Shown here: in pieces, positions 1 to 8,105 of the stretch | Position numbering within the stretch: the first letter of the stretch is position 1 | Layout of the letters: each line of letters begins with the position of its first letter | DNA from: an uncultured Oscillibacter sp. | GTDB lineage: Bacteria > Bacillota > Clostridia > Oscillospirales > Oscillospiraceae | Direction of reading: 5' to 3' | Length of the DNA stretch: 33,312 nt | Assembly: GCA_902476875.1 (NCBI GenBank) | Contig: CABSFC010000018.1 | Span: forward strand, 1 to 33,312 | Notes under the pieces: generated by a model | Told to the model about the DNA's origin: nothing | Database searches by the model: none | What the model saw: only the letters and a program-made list of their open reading frames with translations | Translations under genes and position numbers: made by a program

Positions 1-327
1 GTTCTGATAGATGGCGTTGGCGGTGCCCTTGTACCAGGTGCCGCCCTTGCTGCCCTGGTAGGGGGGCAGGATATGTACGCCGCCGGTGGACCCGTCCAGG
101 TCCCAGGGCTGGCCGCTGCCGATGTAGCTGTTCAGCTCCAGCGGGCGGTACTGGGTCAGCACACCCACGGTGTCAATGCCGGAATTGGTGCAGTTGGACA
201 GGGGGAAGTCGATGATGCGGTACTTGCCGCCGAAGGGGACGGCGGGCTTTGCCATGTCACCGGTGAGGACATACAGCCGGCTGCCCTGGCCGCCGGCCAG
301 CAGCATGGCGACACACTCTTTTTTCAT
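1..327 (-). CDS. glgC: Glucose-1-phosphate adenylyltransferase, N-terminal part (cut by window edge)
   Basis: Makes ADP-glucose from glucose-1-phosphate and ATP, the first committed step of bacterial glycogen synthesis, in the cytoplasm. Only the first 109 codons lie in the window. They show the nucleotidyltransferase start motif LLAGGQGSRL (residues 9-18), then KPAVPFGGKYRIIDFPLSN, and further on a GTANAIYQN segment, all typical of GlgC. The canonical family has RLXPLT where this protein reads RLYVLT. The start ATG overlaps the stop of glgB as ATGA, so the two genes are translationally coupled and read from one promoter. Identification is firm; the C-terminal part cannot be judged. Confidence 0.95.
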   Translation of the reverse strand, partial: MKKECVAMLLAGGQGSRLYVLTGDMAKPAVPFGGKYRIIDFPLSNCTNSGIDTVGVLTQYRPLELNSYIGSGQPWDLDGSTGGVHILPPYQGSKGGTWYKGTANAIYQN

Positions 328-2246
328 GGTTTCTCCAGCTCCTTTGCCTGTTTTTTCTTCCTGGGTCTGGGATATTTGCCCTCTCCCCGCAGGAACACCG
401 CGCCGAAGGCCGGGATGCGGATGGCGGCGGAGTGCTCCTTGCCGTGGGAGGGGATGGCCTCCACCTTTACAGGCGCGGTGTCACCAAAGCCGTCACCGCC
501 GTAGGCGGCGTCGTCGGTATTGAACACGGGGATATACTGCCGGCGGGCGGGGACGCCCATCCGATAGTTTTCATAAGTATTGGGGGAGAAGTTCACCGCG
601 CACAGCAGGTCGCGGCCCTTCTTGTCCTTGCGCAGGAACACCACCACGTTGTTGTGGTTGTCGTCGGGGACCAGCCACTCGAAGCCCTCCCAGCTGAAAT
701 CGATCTCCCACAGGGCCCGCTCCTTTTTGTAGAAAGCGTTGGCGTCCTTGAAGAAGCGGTGGATCTTCTGGTTCTCCTCCTTTTCCAGCAGGTACCAGTC
801 CAGCTGCCCCCCGGAGTCCCACTCGTGCCACTGGCCCAGCTCCGCGCCCATGAACAGCAGCTTCTTGCCGGGGTGGGCCAGGAGGTAGGCGTAAAAGCCC
901 TTTGTGCAGCGCAGCTGGTTGGCGTAGTCGCCGGGCATCTTGCCCACCACGGAGCCCTTCATGTGGACCACCTCGTCGTGGGAGATGGGAAGCACGAAGT
1001 TCTCCGAGAACGCGTACATCATGGAGAAGGTAATGTCCTTGTGGTGGTCCTGGCGGAACCAGGGGTCCAGCTTCAGGTAGTGGCACATGTCGTTCATCCA
1101 GCCCATGTTCCACTTCAGGTTGAAGCCAAGGCCCCCCATGTCCGCCGGCTTGGTCACCATGGGCCAGGCGGTGGACTCCTCGGCGATCATCAGCACGCCG
1201 GGGTCCGTGGCGAAAGCCACGGCGTTCAGCTGGCGCAGGAAGTCGATGGCCTCCAGGTTCTCATGGCCGCCGTACTTGTTGGGGCTCCACGCGCCGCCCT
1301 GGCGGCCGTAGTCCAGATACAGCATGGACGCCACGGCGTCCACCCGCAGGCCGTCGATGTGGTACTCCTCCAGCCAGAACCGGGCGGAGGAGAACAGAAA
1401 GCTCTTGACCTCCGGCCGGCCGTAGTCAAAGACCCGGGTGCCCCATCCGGCGTGCTCCCACTTGTTGGGGTCGCTGTACTCATAGCAGCAGGTGCCGTCG
1501 AACTGGTAGAGGCCCTGCCCATCCTTGCAGAAGTGGGCGGGCACCCAGTCCAGCAGGACCGTGATGCCGTTTTTGTGCATGTGGTTGACGAACCACATGA
1601 AGTCCTTGGGCGTGCCGAACCGGGAGGTGGGGGCGAAATAGCCCGTGCATTGGTAGCCCCAGGAGTCGTCCAGTGGGTGCTCCGTCACCGGCAGCAGCTC
1701 GATGGCGGTGTAGCCCATGTCCTTGACGTAGGCGGCCAGCTCCTTGGCCAGGTCCCGGTAGTCGATGAAGTCTCCGCTGTCCCGCTTTTTCCACGAGCCC
1801 AGGTGCACCTCATAGATGTTCAGGGGGGAGTCGTAGACCAGATGCTTGCGCTTGCGCTCCTGGAAAGCCGCGTCCGTCCAGCGGAAGCCGTCGATGTCAT
1901 ACAGCTTGCTGGCCGTGGCGGGGCGGGTCTCCGTGTGGAAGCCGTAGGGATCGGCTTTCAGCCGGACCTCCCCGTCGGCGCCGCGGACCGAGAATTTGTA
2001 AGCCGTGTACTGCTCCAGCCCGGGGATGAAGCCCTCCCATACCTCGCCCTTGCGGGTGAGGCGGTTGGCCCCCTCGTCCCAGTTGTTGAAGTCCCCCACC
2101 ACGGACACGCCCTGCGCATGGGGGGCCCAGACCCGGAAGAGCCAGCCCTGCTGTCCCTTTTTCTTCACCGGGTGCGCGCCGAACCAGCGCCAGCCATCGG
2201 TCAGAGTGCCGGCGTGAAACTGTTCGGCCTGATTGTTGTTCGCCAT
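324..2246 (-). CDS. glgB: 1,4-alpha-glucan branching enzyme (GH13)
   Basis: Introduces alpha-1,6 branches into glycogen. The protein is 640 residues, normal for GlgB. An N-terminal CBM48-like domain (about 30-110, with FRVWAPHAQGVSVVGDFNNW) is followed by the GH13 barrel. Catalytic residues are visible: nucleophile D303 in GLRVDAVASM, acid/base E356 in MIAEESTAW and D424 in PISHDEVVH. A longer reading frame extends upstream, but the start at 2246 is chosen because GGAGAGGAG lies seven bases before this ATG. A promoter is visible about 120 bp upstream. The gene overlaps glgC by four bases, giving a branching enzyme then ADP-glucose pyrophosphorylase order. Confidence 0.96.
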   Translation of the reverse strand: MANNNQAEQFHAGTLTDGWRWFGAHPVKKKGQQGWLFRVWAPHAQGVSVVGDFNNWDEGANRLTRKGEVWEGFIPGLEQYTAYKFSVRGADGEVRLKADPYGFHTETRPATASKLYDIDGFRWTDAAFQERKRKHLVYDSPLNIYEVHLGSWKKRDSGDFIDYRDLAKELAAYVKDMGYTAIELLPVTEHPLDDSWGYQCTGYFAPTSRFGTPKDFMWFVNHMHKNGITVLLDWVPAHFCKDGQGLYQFDGTCCYEYSDPNKWEHAGWGTRVFDYGRPEVKSFLFSSARFWLEEYHIDGLRVDAVASMLYLDYGRQGGAWSPNKYGGHENLEAIDFLRQLNAVAFATDPGVLMIAEESTAWPMVTKPADMGGLGFNLKWNMGWMNDMCHYLKLDPWFRQDHHKDITFSMMYAFSENFVLPISHDEVVHMKGSVVGKMPGDYANQLRCTKGFYAYLLAHPGKKLLFMGAELGQWHEWDSGGQLDWYLLEKEENQKIHRFFKDANAFYKKERALWEIDFSWEGFEWLVPDDNHNNVVVFLRKDKKGRDLLCAVNFSPNTYENYRMGVPARRQYIPVFNTDDAAYGGDGFGDTAPVKVEAIPSHGKEHSAAIRIPAFGAVFLRGEGKYPRPRKKKQAKELEKP

Positions 2247-2361
2247 GTGAAGCTCCTCTCCCCGCCTGTTCCCGCGCCGCGGAAACGACGGGTCTTTCGT
2301 TGGTTTTCCTCGCTTGGTGCGCCTTTTTCCACGTTGTCTTTTTGAAACCATATGTATGATT

Positions 2362-2390
2362 ATTATACGTCTTCTGAAAAATAGCGTCAA
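2362..2390 (-). promoter_or_regulatory. Sigma-70/A promoter for glgB-glgC
   Basis: On the minus strand TTGACG and TATAAT are separated by exactly 17 bases, five of six and six of six matches to consensus. Transcription should start near 2355, leaving a leader of about 110 bases before glgB. No operator is evident. Confidence 0.8.
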
Positions 2391-2552
2391 GGATACTCCT
2401 GTCGAAAAAGGCGGCTTCTTTTGGTTTGTTCATCCAAATTCTTCGCCGTTTTCACAGTATTTTTTTGTTTACCTTTGTCAAAAATTGCAAAGCTCCCTAA
2501 AAATTTTCCCGCTTTTTCTCCTGTATTTTTCCAGCCGCGGCCTCCCTGTGTA

Positions 2553-2581
2553 TTGATTTTGCCCGCCGCGTTTGCTAAAAT
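2553..2581 (+). promoter_or_regulatory. Sigma-70/A promoter for the TauE-family gene
   Basis: TTGATT and TAAAAT are separated by 17 bases, about 40 bases before the start codon. It is divergent from the glgB promoter. The roughly 375-base gap between glgB and this gene holds the two promoters in an AT-rich stretch (2340-2545) and nothing else that I recognise. Confidence 0.7.
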
Positions 2582-2623
2582 AGGTTGAATTTTGCAGAAT
2601 CCCACGGTTTCAGGAGGTTCCTT

Positions 2624-3448
2624 ATGTCCGGCTCTCCGCTTTCCTTTTTGACTGACTTTACGGTGGACGGATTCCCGCTCTGGGTCGTGCTGCCGCTGTG
2701 CGCCGGCGTGTTTCTGGCGTCCTTCATGGACGCCATCGCCGGAGGCGGCGGCATCATCTCCGTGCCGACGCACCTGATCGCTTTCGGCAGCCTCCCCACG
2801 CCCTATGCTCTGGGGACCAACAAGGTCTCCGCCGCCATCGGCACCGTGTTCTCAACGGCCAGGTTCATCAAAAACGGCTATGTGAACTGGCGGCTGTTCG
2901 CCCCGTCCATCGCGTTCGCCCTGGCCGGCTCCGTGGGCGGCACCTGGCTCCAGCACCGCACGCCGGACGCCGTTTTGAAATACCTGCTGCTGGTGGTGCT
3001 GCCGGTGGTGGCGGTCATCACCCTGCGCACCCGGGAATGGCCCGACGAGCCCGGCGTCGTCGACCCCAAAAAACAGGCCCTCATCGTCTGGGCCGCCGCC
3101 CTGGTCATCGGCGCTTACGACGGGTACTACGGCCCCGGCACCGGCACCTTCCTCATGATCATCTTCATCCGCTTGGCCAAGCTGGACACCCGCCACGCCG
3201 CCGGCGGCGTCAAGGTCATCAACCTGTCCTCCAACATTGGCAGCCTCGTCACCCAGCTGGCGTCCGGCTACGTGTTCCTCGGCGTAGGGCTGATCGCCTC
3301 CGCGGCCTCCATCGCCGGACATTACATCGGTTCGGGCCTGGCCATCAAAAACGGCAGCAAGATCGTCCGCCCCGCCGTCATTGTCGTACTCATCCTGCTG
3401 ACGGTCAAGGTCGGCAGCGAGCTGCTGTTCCCGGAATTCTGGAGCTGA
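2624..3448 (+). CDS. TauE/SafE-family membrane permease (sulfite exporter-like)
   Basis: Integral membrane protein of 274 residues, largely hydrophobic, with about eight membrane segments. The N-terminal DAIAGGGGIISVPTHL motif and the second-half GAYDGYYGPGTGTFLM motif are the two internally repeated glycine-rich signatures of the TauE/SafE (DUF81) family. Members export or import small sulfur- or carbon-containing organic anions; the substrate here is not known. AGGAGG lies seven bases before the ATG at 2624, so that start is preferred to an upstream in-frame TTG at 2585. The racemase-family gene starts one base after the stop, so the two are co-transcribed. Confidence 0.88.
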   Translation: MSGSPLSFLTDFTVDGFPLWVVLPLCAGVFLASFMDAIAGGGGIISVPTHLIAFGSLPTPYALGTNKVSAAIGTVFSTARFIKNGYVNWRLFAPSIAFALAGSVGGTWLQHRTPDAVLKYLLLVVLPVVAVITLRTREWPDEPGVVDPKKQALIVWAAALVIGAYDGYYGPGTGTFLMIIFIRLAKLDTRHAAGGVKVINLSSNIGSLVTQLASGYVFLGVGLIASAASIAGHYIGSGLAIKNGSKIVRPAVIVVLILLTVKVGSELLFPEFWS

Positions 3449-3449
3449 G

Positions 3450-4166
3450 GTGGTTTTCACGAAAAGATCCATCGGCATTTTAGGCGGCATGGGCCCCCTT
3501 GCCACGGCGGACCTGTTCCGCAAGATCGTCCAGATGACCGACGCGGCCTGTGACGGCGATCACATCCGTGTCTATATCGACGACAATCCCTCCATCCCCG
3601 ACCGCACCGCCGCCATTCTGGAGGGCGGCGCGGACCCACTGCCCGCCATGACGGACTCCCTGCGGAAGCTGGAGGGCTGCGGCGCGGACTGCGTCATCAT
3701 GCCCTGCAACACCGCCCACTATTTTCTCCCCCGGCTCCAGGCGCTGACGAAAGTCCCCTTCCTCAGTATGCTGGAGGCCACCGCCAAAGCCTGCCGCGCC
3801 CGGTTCCCTGGCAGGACCGCCGCCGTGCTGGCCACCAGGGGTACCCTGGCCGCCGGACTGTACCAGCAGGCGCTGGAGGCAGCGTCCGTCCCCTTCCTGA
3901 CCCCCGGCGAGGTGGAGCAGGACGCCCTGATGCGGGTCATCTACGGCGGCGTGAAAGCCGGCAGGCCGCCGGAGGATTACCGGGCGGACATGCTGTCCGT
4001 GCTGGACGCGCTGACCGGCCGGGGGGCCGACTATTTTATCCTGGGCTGCACGGAGCTGCCCCTGGCGGCCCAGGCGCTGGCCCTGGACGCCGCCACCGTG
4101 GACCCCACGGCGGAGCTGGCGAAGGCCGCCATCCGCTTTTGCGGCTACGAAATCAGGGCGGAATGA
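3450..4166 (+). CDS. Aspartate/glutamate racemase family protein
   Basis: 238 residues. The Asp/Glu racemase superfamily pattern is complete: N-terminal GILGGMGPLATADLF, first catalytic cysteine C86 in MPCNTAHYF, and second cysteine C200 in LGCTELPL. Such enzymes racemise aspartate or a related acidic amino acid by a two-cysteine mechanism without cofactor. It starts with GTG; GGAG lies five bases upstream inside the end of the TauE gene. The next gene is an acidic substrate:cation symporter of the DAACS type, which makes an acidic amino acid a reasonable guess for the substrate. Precise substrate not determinable. Confidence 0.88.
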   Translation: MVFTKRSIGILGGMGPLATADLFRKIVQMTDAACDGDHIRVYIDDNPSIPDRTAAILEGGADPLPAMTDSLRKLEGCGADCVIMPCNTAHYFLPRLQALTKVPFLSMLEATAKACRARFPGRTAAVLATRGTLAAGLYQQALEAASVPFLTPGEVEQDALMRVIYGGVKAGRPPEDYRADMLSVLDALTGRGADYFILGCTELPLAAQALALDAATVDPTAELAKAAIRFCGYEIRAE

Positions 4167-4173
4167 CGCGCTT

Positions 4174-4206
4174 CACCGCCCCGGTCTTCGGCGGCGGAGG
4201 TTTTTC
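4174..4206 (+). terminator. Possible weak terminator after the racemase gene
   Basis: A short GC-rich inverted repeat (CCGCC/GGCGG) is followed within a few bases by TTTTT. The stem is imperfect and the T run overlaps the following promoter, so confidence is modest. Confidence 0.4.
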
Positions 4207-4235
4207 TTTACATTTTCTGCCTTTCCTGCTATAAT
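4207..4235 (+). promoter_or_regulatory. Sigma-70/A promoter for the symporter
   Basis: TTTACA and TATAAT with a 17-base spacer. The expected transcription start is near 4242, giving a leader of about 85 bases. Confidence 0.75.
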
Positions 4236-4248
4236 GCACTTAGTTGGA

Positions 4249-4283
4249 GGGACGCCGTTTGATCAACCCGCAAATGGCGTCCC
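4249..4283 (+). promoter_or_regulatory. Strong hairpin at the 5' end of the symporter leader
   Basis: GGGACGCCGTTTG (4249-4261) pairs with CAAATGGCGTCCC (4271-4283) over 13 positions with one G-U pair and a nine-base loop. It begins only a few bases after the predicted transcription start and ends in CCCTTTCG. It could be an attenuator or a 5' stabilising stem. There is no visible competing antiterminator. Confidence 0.6.
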
Positions 4284-4326
4284 TTTCGATATTGCGAGAG
4301 AGAAAATTTGTGTATGAGGTGAGTGT

Positions 4327-5541
4327 ATGAAGAAAAAAGTAAGTCTTCCCACGCAAATCCTGATCGCCCTGGTCCTGGGCATCGTCGTCGGCCTGATCTG
4401 CTCCTTCGGCGGCCTGGCTGACTTCACCACCAACTATCTCAAGCCCTTCGGCGATATCTTCGTCAACCTGCTGAAGTTCATCGTGGTTCCCGTGGTCCTG
4501 TTCTCCATGATCGACGGCATCCTGTCCATGAACGACCTGAAAAAGGTCGGCTCCGTGGGTGTCAAGACCGTGGTCTACTTCCTGGTCACCACCGCCGTCG
4601 CCTGCGTCATCGGCCTGGTGTTCGCCAACATCTTCAACAGCGCCGGCCTGTTCCCCGTGCTGGATACCGCGGGCGCCGAGTATGAGGCCAAGGAGTTCGG
4701 CGGCTTCATGTCCACCCTGGTATCCATCTTCCCCACCAACATGTGGCAGTCCTTCTCCAGCGCCAACATGCTGCAGGTCATCGTCATCTCCCTGTTCTTC
4801 GGCGGCTCCATCCTGGCCGCCGGCGAGAAGGCCCGGCTGTGCCGGGACATCGTCTCCTCCTTCTACTCCGTGATCGAGAAGCTGATGAGCTTCGTCATCG
4901 CCCTGAGCCCCATCGGCGTGTTCACCTACATGGCCTGGGTCGTCGCCACCCAGGGCGCCGCCATTCTGGGCTCTCTGGCGCTGGTCATCCTGTGCGCGTA
5001 TCTGGGCTACATCGTCCACGCCGTGGCGGTGTACTCCTTCTCCGCCAAGGCCTTTGCCGGCATGAGCCCCCTGAAGTTCTTCAAGGGCGCTTTCGCCGCC
5101 ATGATCTTCGCGTTTACCTCCACCTCCTCCGCGGCGACCCTGCCGGTCTCCAAGGAGTGCGCCCATGAGCTTGGCGCCGAGGACGACATCGCCGCCTTTG
5201 TCCTGCCCCTGGGCTCCACCATCAACATGGACGGCACCGCCATCTACCAGTGCGTGGCCACCGTGTTCCTGGCCTCCTGCGCGGGCATCCACCTGACCAT
5301 CGGCCAGATGATCATCGTGGTGGTCACCGCCACTCTGGCCTCCATCGGCACCGCGGGCGTCTCCGGCGCCGGCATGATCATGCTGGCCATGGTGCTGGAG
5401 GCCCTGGGCATCCCCGTGGCCTACATCGGCCTGATCGTGGCCGTGGACCGTATCTTCGATATGGGCCGCACCTGCCTGAACGTCACCGGCGACATCGCCT
5501 GCTCCATCTGCGTCACCAAGTGGGAGGGCAAGAAGAAATAA
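4327..5541 (+). CDS. Dicarboxylate/amino acid:cation symporter (DAACS family)
   Basis: 404-residue membrane transporter that takes up acidic amino acids or C4-dicarboxylates with Na+ or H+. The serine-rich re-entrant loop TSTSSAATLPVS and the NMDGTAIYQ substrate/cation motif in TM7 are the family hallmarks, and the later TAGVSGAGMIML and DRIFDMGRTCLNVTGD segments match HP2 and TM8. Length fits GltP/GltT-type proteins. GAGGTGA lies six bases before the ATG. It is transcribed alone from its own promoter and ends in a strong terminator. Exact substrate is unknown; glutamate or aspartate fits the racemase neighbour. Confidence 0.93.
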   Translation: MKKKVSLPTQILIALVLGIVVGLICSFGGLADFTTNYLKPFGDIFVNLLKFIVVPVVLFSMIDGILSMNDLKKVGSVGVKTVVYFLVTTAVACVIGLVFANIFNSAGLFPVLDTAGAEYEAKEFGGFMSTLVSIFPTNMWQSFSSANMLQVIVISLFFGGSILAAGEKARLCRDIVSSFYSVIEKLMSFVIALSPIGVFTYMAWVVATQGAAILGSLALVILCAYLGYIVHAVAVYSFSAKAFAGMSPLKFFKGAFAAMIFAFTSTSSAATLPVSKECAHELGAEDDIAAFVLPLGSTINMDGTAIYQCVATVFLASCAGIHLTIGQMIIVVVTATLASIGTAGVSGAGMIMLAMVLEALGIPVAYIGLIVAVDRIFDMGRTCLNVTGDIACSICVTKWEGKKK

Positions 5542-5555
5542 TTTCTCCGCCACGC

Positions 5556-5586
5556 AAAAGCGGCCGCCTATCTGGCGGCCGCTTTT
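5556..5586. terminator. Bidirectional rho-independent terminator
   Basis: AAAAGCGGCCGCC and its exact reverse complement GGCGGCCGCTTTT flank a five-base loop, giving a T run on either strand. It separates the rightward symporter gene from the leftward EamA gene. Confidence 0.92.
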
Positions 5587-5615
5587 ATGCGCTGTTTCAG
5601 GCGCCGCGGGCTCCG

Positions 5616-6482
5616 TCACGCCTTTTCCCGCCGGTAATGCAGGAACAGCAGCGCCGAGGCCAGGGTGATCAGCCCATAGGCCACAAGGCTGACGGCGCCG
5701 GGGACCTGCCGGAACAGGAGATAGCCCAGCAGGCCGGAGAAGAGGATCTGTGAGCTGTCGTAGATCGAGATGTCCTTGGGCGGCGCGTAGCGGTAGGCGC
5801 CCGTCAGGGCGTATTGCGCCACCGCGCAGGAGGCGCCCGCCAGCAGCATACACAGCACCTGCCGCCCGGACATCGGTTCCCAGTACAGCAGGCTTGGCAC
5901 CAGGGCCACTCCGGTGGAGACCAGGCAGAACAAAAACACGATGACCGAGCTGTCGATATCGGCGCCGCGGCGCAGCGCCCGCAGGGCCACATGGGCCCCG
6001 CCGGAGGCCACGCCGCCAAGCAGGGCGATGCCGGAGGCAAAACCCAGCGTCCCCAGATTGGGGAAAATCAACAGCGCGCTGCCCACCAGCGCCAGGGCGA
6101 TGCACCCCAGCTGGACCCGGTTGACCCGCTCCTTCAAAAACACCGCCGCAAACAAAATGGCGAAGAAGGGGCTGAGCTTGTTCAGGGAGTTGGAGCTTGC
6201 CAACAGCAGGTGGTCGATGGCGTAATAGTTGCAGAAAACGCCCACCATGCCGCAGGCGATCCGCAGGGCCAGCGGCGCGCCGCAGCCGGCGGGAACGCGG
6301 AGCGGGGTCCGCCGCGCCAGCAGAAGGACGCCGGAGACGCCCATCGCCACGGCATTGCGAAACAGGGCCTTCTGGAAAAAGGGCAGCGCGCCCGCCATGG
6401 TCACAAAGGCGCTCATCAGCGCGAAGAAGAAGGCGGACAGCACGATCAGCGCGATGCCCCTGCTCTTTTGTTCGGTTGCCAT
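5616..6482 (-). CDS. EamA/DMT-family transporter
   Basis: 288 residues with about ten hydrophobic segments arranged as two EamA halves (roughly 8-140 and 150-285). The first half carries SSNSLNKLSPFFAILFAAVFLKERV and the second ISIYDSSQILFSGLLGYLLF, typical of drug/metabolite transporters that export small metabolites. The substrate cannot be inferred. Its start lies six bases after the stop of the VOC gene, so it is the last gene of a leftward group. Confidence 0.9.
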   Translation of the reverse strand: MATEQKSRGIALIVLSAFFFALMSAFVTMAGALPFFQKALFRNAVAMGVSGVLLLARRTPLRVPAGCGAPLALRIACGMVGVFCNYYAIDHLLLASSNSLNKLSPFFAILFAAVFLKERVNRVQLGCIALALVGSALLIFPNLGTLGFASGIALLGGVASGGAHVALRALRRGADIDSSVIVFLFCLVSTGVALVPSLLYWEPMSGRQVLCMLLAGASCAVAQYALTGAYRYAPPKDISIYDSSQILFSGLLGYLLFRQVPGAVSLVAYGLITLASALLFLHYRREKA

Positions 6483-6488
6483 CTGGAC

Positions 6489-6836
6489 TTATTTTTGCAG
6501 GATGTGGATGGCAAAGCCGCCGAATTCGCCGTCGAGGTAGATATTTTTCAGTTTGCCCGCCTCATTGTAGGCGGCGGTCTCCATCCGGAAGGAGAAGCCC
6601 TTGCCCTTCAGCTCCTCCACCGCGGCGGTCAGGTCGTCCGTCCGCATGGCGATGTGGCCGTTGGCGCCCAGGAAGGGGGCTTTCATGCACTCGAAATAGT
6701 CGCCGGCGAACTCCGACTTCTGGCCGTGGCGGGGCGTCAGGTTGAACATCGCGCTCAGCAGTTGGGCCAGCCGGTCGGCCTCCTCGGGGCTTCCGGTGTT
6801 GATGCCCACATGCACCAGTTCGAATTTGTTTTCCAT
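6489..6836 (-). CDS. VOC-family (glyoxalase/dioxygenase-fold) protein
   Basis: 115 residues, one VOC domain. It reads LVHVGINTGSPEEADRLAQLLSAMF at the N-terminus, then HIAMRTDDLTAAVEELKGKG and an EFGGFAIHILQ end, which is the usual beta-alpha-beta-beta-beta pattern with metal-ligand positions at H, H and E. Members are lyases, isomerases or resistance proteins; no specific reaction can be assigned. The start at 6836 is chosen because AGAGGAAG lies six bases upstream; a longer frame to 6857 lacks a ribosome site. It sits between the Asp-box protein and the EamA exporter. Confidence 0.82.
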   Translation of the reverse strand: MENKFELVHVGINTGSPEEADRLAQLLSAMFNLTPRHGQKSEFAGDYFECMKAPFLGANGHIAMRTDDLTAAVEELKGKGFSFRMETAAYNEAGKLKNIYLDGEFGGFAIHILQK

Positions 6837-6858
6837 ATTGCTTCCTCTTTTCTCCACA

Positions 6859-6888
6859 GCCGCCCCCTGCCGGGGCGGCGCTTTTTTT
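6859..6888 (+). terminator. GC hairpin with T run on the plus strand, between the Asp-box and VOC genes
   Basis: GCCGCCCC and GGGGCGGC flank a five-base loop, followed by GC and seven Ts on the plus strand. Genes here run on the minus strand, where the hairpin has no T run. It therefore would stop antisense transcription, or act as a processing or stability element between the two minus-strand genes. Confidence 0.6.
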
Positions 6889-8047
6889 ATTTGATCCGCG
6901 CCGCCGTGGGGTTATAAAGGCCCACGGTCTCGCGCTTTCTGCCGATGACGTCCTCCTCGGAGAAGCGCATCCACTTGACGCCCCGGCGGGTCCGGTAGGC
7001 AAAGGCCAGATGCAGCATGCCGTCGGCGCTCTGCATGAGATAGGGGTATTCATACTGTCTGTTGTTGGTGGAGTTCTCGGCGCCCACGTAGCCCTCTCCC
7101 AGCTCCATGTGGCGGATCAGGGGGAAGGTCAGGCCGCCGTCCTCGGACAGGGCCACCGCCACCGGGCAGCGCAGGCCGGGCCACGCGGCCTCGTCAGCCT
7201 TGGGGGCGGGGGTGCGGGTGGGATTGTAGGCGATGGCGACGCGGCCGCTCTTGAGCTTCACGGCGCTGATGCTGGAGTTGTTGTTGGGCAGCGGCGTGGG
7301 CGCCGGCTTGGACCATGTGTCGCCGTAGTCGAAGGACTCGCTGCGGTAGATGAAATCCGCGGAGCGGCTGCGCATGAACGCCGCCAGATGGCCGTTTTCC
7401 AGCTCCACCACGTTGGCGTGGACCCGGCCGCCGCTATCCGGCATGTCCACCCGGCGCCAGGTGGCACCCTGGTCGTCGGAGACGCGGAAGGCGGTGGGGT
7501 CCCCCGCCAGACCGGAGGCGCTGTCGGTGCAGATCCAGTTGCCGAAGATCCACCGGCCATTGGACAGGATCTGGATGGGCTGGCGGCAGAAGGTGCCCTC
7601 CTCGGGGAACACCACGTCGTAGTCCCCCCAGGTCAGACCGCCGTCGGTACTCTTCTGACGGCGGACCATGGCGGTGAACTGCATGTTGTCCTTGCCCTCC
7701 ATGCGGTCCAGCTGGGCGGTGTACATGGCCCAGACCTCGCCGTTGGGAGCGAGGAACAGCGACGGGTTCTGCTCGCTGCGGCGGGGGTCGCGGGAAACCC
7801 GGACCGGCTCGCTCCACCGGGCGGCGCTCTTGGGCAGGCGGGCGCAGATCACGCTGACGTCGGCGCTGCCCTCATAGGACCCGGCGAACCAGACGCACAG
7901 CAGATCGCCGTTAGGCAGCTCCAGCAGAGCGGGGGCGTGGGCGGTGGCGTAGGGGCCGGGAGGCAGCATGGCCTCAAGGGTCCCCATGGCGGCGTTCTCA
8001 TATATGGTGCCGTCCGGGGTCAGTCCCGGCAGGACGGGATACTTCAT
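6887..8047 (-). CDS. Sialidase-fold (BNR/Asp-box) family protein, probably cytoplasmic
   Basis: 386 residues. Four Asp-box motifs of the S-x-D-x-G-x-T-W type are visible: STDGGLTWG, VSDDQGATWR, SFDYGDTWSK and LSEDGGLTFP. The N-terminal APALLELPNGDLLCVWFAGS segment is typical of BNR_2 exo-sialidase-like proteins. There is no signal peptide or membrane anchor, so it probably acts inside the cell, unlike secreted sialidases. GGAGGG lies five bases before the ATG at 8047. A strong terminator ends only a few bases before that ribosome site. It follows the TRAP/sugar-acid operon and may process an imported oligosaccharide, but sialic acid as substrate is not supported. Confidence 0.85.
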   Translation of the reverse strand: MKYPVLPGLTPDGTIYENAAMGTLEAMLPPGPYATAHAPALLELPNGDLLCVWFAGSYEGSADVSVICARLPKSAARWSEPVRVSRDPRRSEQNPSLFLAPNGEVWAMYTAQLDRMEGKDNMQFTAMVRRQKSTDGGLTWGDYDVVFPEEGTFCRQPIQILSNGRWIFGNWICTDSASGLAGDPTAFRVSDDQGATWRRVDMPDSGGRVHANVVELENGHLAAFMRSRSADFIYRSESFDYGDTWSKPAPTPLPNNNSSISAVKLKSGRVAIAYNPTRTPAPKADEAAWPGLRCPVAVALSEDGGLTFPLIRHMELGEGYVGAENSTNNRQYEYPYLMQSADGMLHLAFAYRTRRGVKWMRFSEEDVIGRKRETVGLYNPTAARIK

Positions 8048-8061
8048 AGGCCCTCCATCAT

Positions 8062-8095
8062 AAAAAACGGAGCGGCTCTTACGGCCGCTCCGTTT
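8062..8095 (-). terminator. Rho-independent terminator of the sugar-acid/TRAP operon
   Basis: AAACGGAGCGGC and GCCGCTCCGTTT form a 12-bp stem with a seven-base loop, followed on the minus strand by TTTTTT. It lies 10 bases after the permease stop. The T run merges directly into the ribosome site of the Asp-box gene. Confidence 0.9.
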
Positions 8096-8105
8096 CAAAC
8101 AGCCG

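Noticed and set aside
432..2345. Long plus-strand ORF (637 codons) opposite glgB
   Set aside because: Runs antisense to a clear glgB with intact catalytic motifs; low-complexity Val/Gly/Ala/His composition typical of GC-rich shadow frames.
4240..6105. 621-codon minus-strand ORF opposite the symporter and extending into EamA
   Set aside because: Crosses a terminator and two real genes, no recognisable domain.
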